From: Knoellia sinensis KCTC 19936
Lineage (GTDB): Bacteria; Actinomycetota; Actinomycetes; Actinomycetales; Dermatophilaceae
NCBI RefSeq assembly: GCF_000768705.1
Contig: NZ_AVPJ01000004.1
Span: forward strand, 124,001 to 188,000
DNA length: 64,000 nt
Direction: 5' to 3'
Below are positions 63,247 through 64,000 of the stretch, in pieces (position 1 is the stretch's first letter; each line of letters begins with the position of its first letter). Position numbers and translations under genes: made by a program. Under the pieces are notes generated by a model. It had not been told where the DNA came from. It worked only from the letters and a program-made list of their open reading frames with translations, and did not search any database.

Positions 63247-64000
63247 TCAGGTGCGTTTGCGGGAGGACGTCACGGTGAACTTGCTCGTGCGCTCGACCTG
63301 CCTGGTGGAGCCGATGACCCTGTCGAGAATGGGCCGGTAGTTCAGGGGCGAGTTCCAGACGGCCCAGAGTTCGCCCCCGGGTTCGAGGACGCGGCCGGCG
63401 TCGGCGAAGAGTCGCTCGGCCAGGCCGGTGTGGACGGCGGCACCAACGTGGAAGGGTGGATTGAGGATGATGAGTTGGGCCGACGAGTCCAGCTCCGACT
63501 CCAGCCCATCAGCGCGGGACACGGTGACGCGATCGCTGAAACCGTTGGCATCAGCCGTTGCTCGCGCCGAAGCGACGGCAGCGGCCGACTGATCGGTCGC
63601 GAGGACCTGCACCTCCGGGCGTGCGAGCGCCAGGGCGCTTGCGACGACCCCGTTGCCGCAGGCGAGGTCAATGGCTCGCTCTGCCGTCCTCATCGAGGAC
63701 AGGTGGTCGAGGAGGAGCCGGGTCCCGATGTCGACCGTGGTCCCGGCGAAGACCCCGCCGTGTGCGACCAGCGTGAGGCCGACATCGTCGTGATGCTGCC
63801 GTCGCGGCCAGGTCACGGTCACACCCGCACGTGGCCGCCCGGCGTGAAGCACGCGGGACTTCTGACGGGCGAGGCTGGCACTCACGGTCTGGAACGACTG
63901 CAGGAGAACGTCATTCATCGACCGGGACATGTGCTTGACCCGGCCGCCAGCCACAACGCGCACGTCTGGGTGGCCATGAGCCGCGACGAGCTGGGCGATC
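63247..64000 (-). CDS. RlmG/RsmC-like rRNA (guanine-N2) methyltransferase (5' end cut by window)
   Basis: SAM-dependent methyltransferase; at least 250 residues of its C-terminal part are in view, and the frame stays open to position 64000, so the start lies outside. VKHMSRSMNDVL corresponds to the KHLSP-type motif before the catalytic domain of RlmG. SAM site AIDLACGNGVVASALAL, the acidic VLATDQSAAAV, and the N6/N2-type catalytic NPPFHVGAAVHTGLAERLF. The C-terminus ends in the basic TSSRKRT. Family members methylate 23S or 16S rRNA guanines; which one cannot be told. Confidence 0.88.
   Translation of the reverse strand, partial: IAQLVAAHGHPDVRVVAGGRVKHMSRSMNDVLLQSFQTVSASLARQKSRVLHAGRPRAGVTVTWPRRQHHDDVGLTLVAHGGVFAGTTVDIGTRLLLDHLSSMRTAERAIDLACGNGVVASALALARPEVQVLATDQSAAAVASARATADANGFSDRVTVSRADGLESELDSSAQLIILNPPFHVGAAVHTGLAERLFADAGRVLEPGGELWAVWNSPLNYRPILDRVIGSTRQVERTSKFTVTSSRKRT

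Overview
The window is about 64 kb of high-GC DNA (roughly 70 % G+C by eye) from an actinobacterium. The evidence is the block sepH - ferrochelatase - inositol monophosphatase - DUF4193 - dut - DUF3710 - OB-fold - DUF3159 - paired TrkA proteins, the SARP and LAL regulators, an actinobacterial SOS box, and many genes whose -10 element lies 6-8 nt before the start codon (leaderless mRNAs). A Micrococcales/Intrasporangiaceae-like organism is my inference. I saw no rRNA, tRNA, insertion sequence, prophage or CRISPR array; the region looks like ordinary chromosome with some accessory islands.

Layout. 1-3.3 kb: sugar ABC importer on the minus strand (binding protein, two permeases, no ATPase in view) behind a LacI-type operator candidate. 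3.6-13.4 kb: topoisomerase IV A subunit, nitroreductase, a GNAT/acyl-CoA-synthetase-like fusion (Pat-type), a secreted beta-propeller protein behind a TetR-type operator candidate, DUF5998, phosphodiesterase and thymidine kinase. 13.5-24.6 kb: the conserved actinobacterial block, ending in an APC permease and an RNA m5U methyltransferase. 24.6-31 kb: a two-component system divergent from a small membrane protein - MoxR - DUF58 - VWA - serine protease operon. 31-34 kb: aconitase. 34-40.4 kb: a SARP-type regulator divergent from a 1,561-residue secreted haem peroxidase with RTX repeats and an FN3 domain. 40.5-46.5 kb: assimilatory sulfate reduction operon (cysI-cysH-cysD-cysN-cobA). 46.7-50.6 kb: a large LAL regulator with an apparent 1-nt frameshift in its HTH, a possible small secreted protein and an SOS-controlled unknown gene. 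50.7-55.4 kb: M4 metalloprotease, dxs behind a leaderless 10-codon ORF, and an alpha/beta hydrolase. 55.4-63.2 kb: a PucR-type regulator divergent from a branched-chain-amino-acid-type ABC importer whose last permease gene overlaps a 3-hydroxybutyrate dehydrogenase gene. 63.2 kb to the end: an RlmG/RsmC-like methyltransferase.

The most unusual signals lie outside the proteins. The octamer GTATGCCG/CGGCATAC occurs 29 times by my count where about 2-3 are expected, twice as inverted pairs forming hairpins, one being the acnA terminator. TCAC direct repeats at 11-12 nt spacing lie between the SARP and peroxidase genes. An SOS box covers both the -10 element and the start codon of an unknown gene. 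A leaderless mini-ORF overlaps the dxs start. Several very long, perfect hairpins separate genes.
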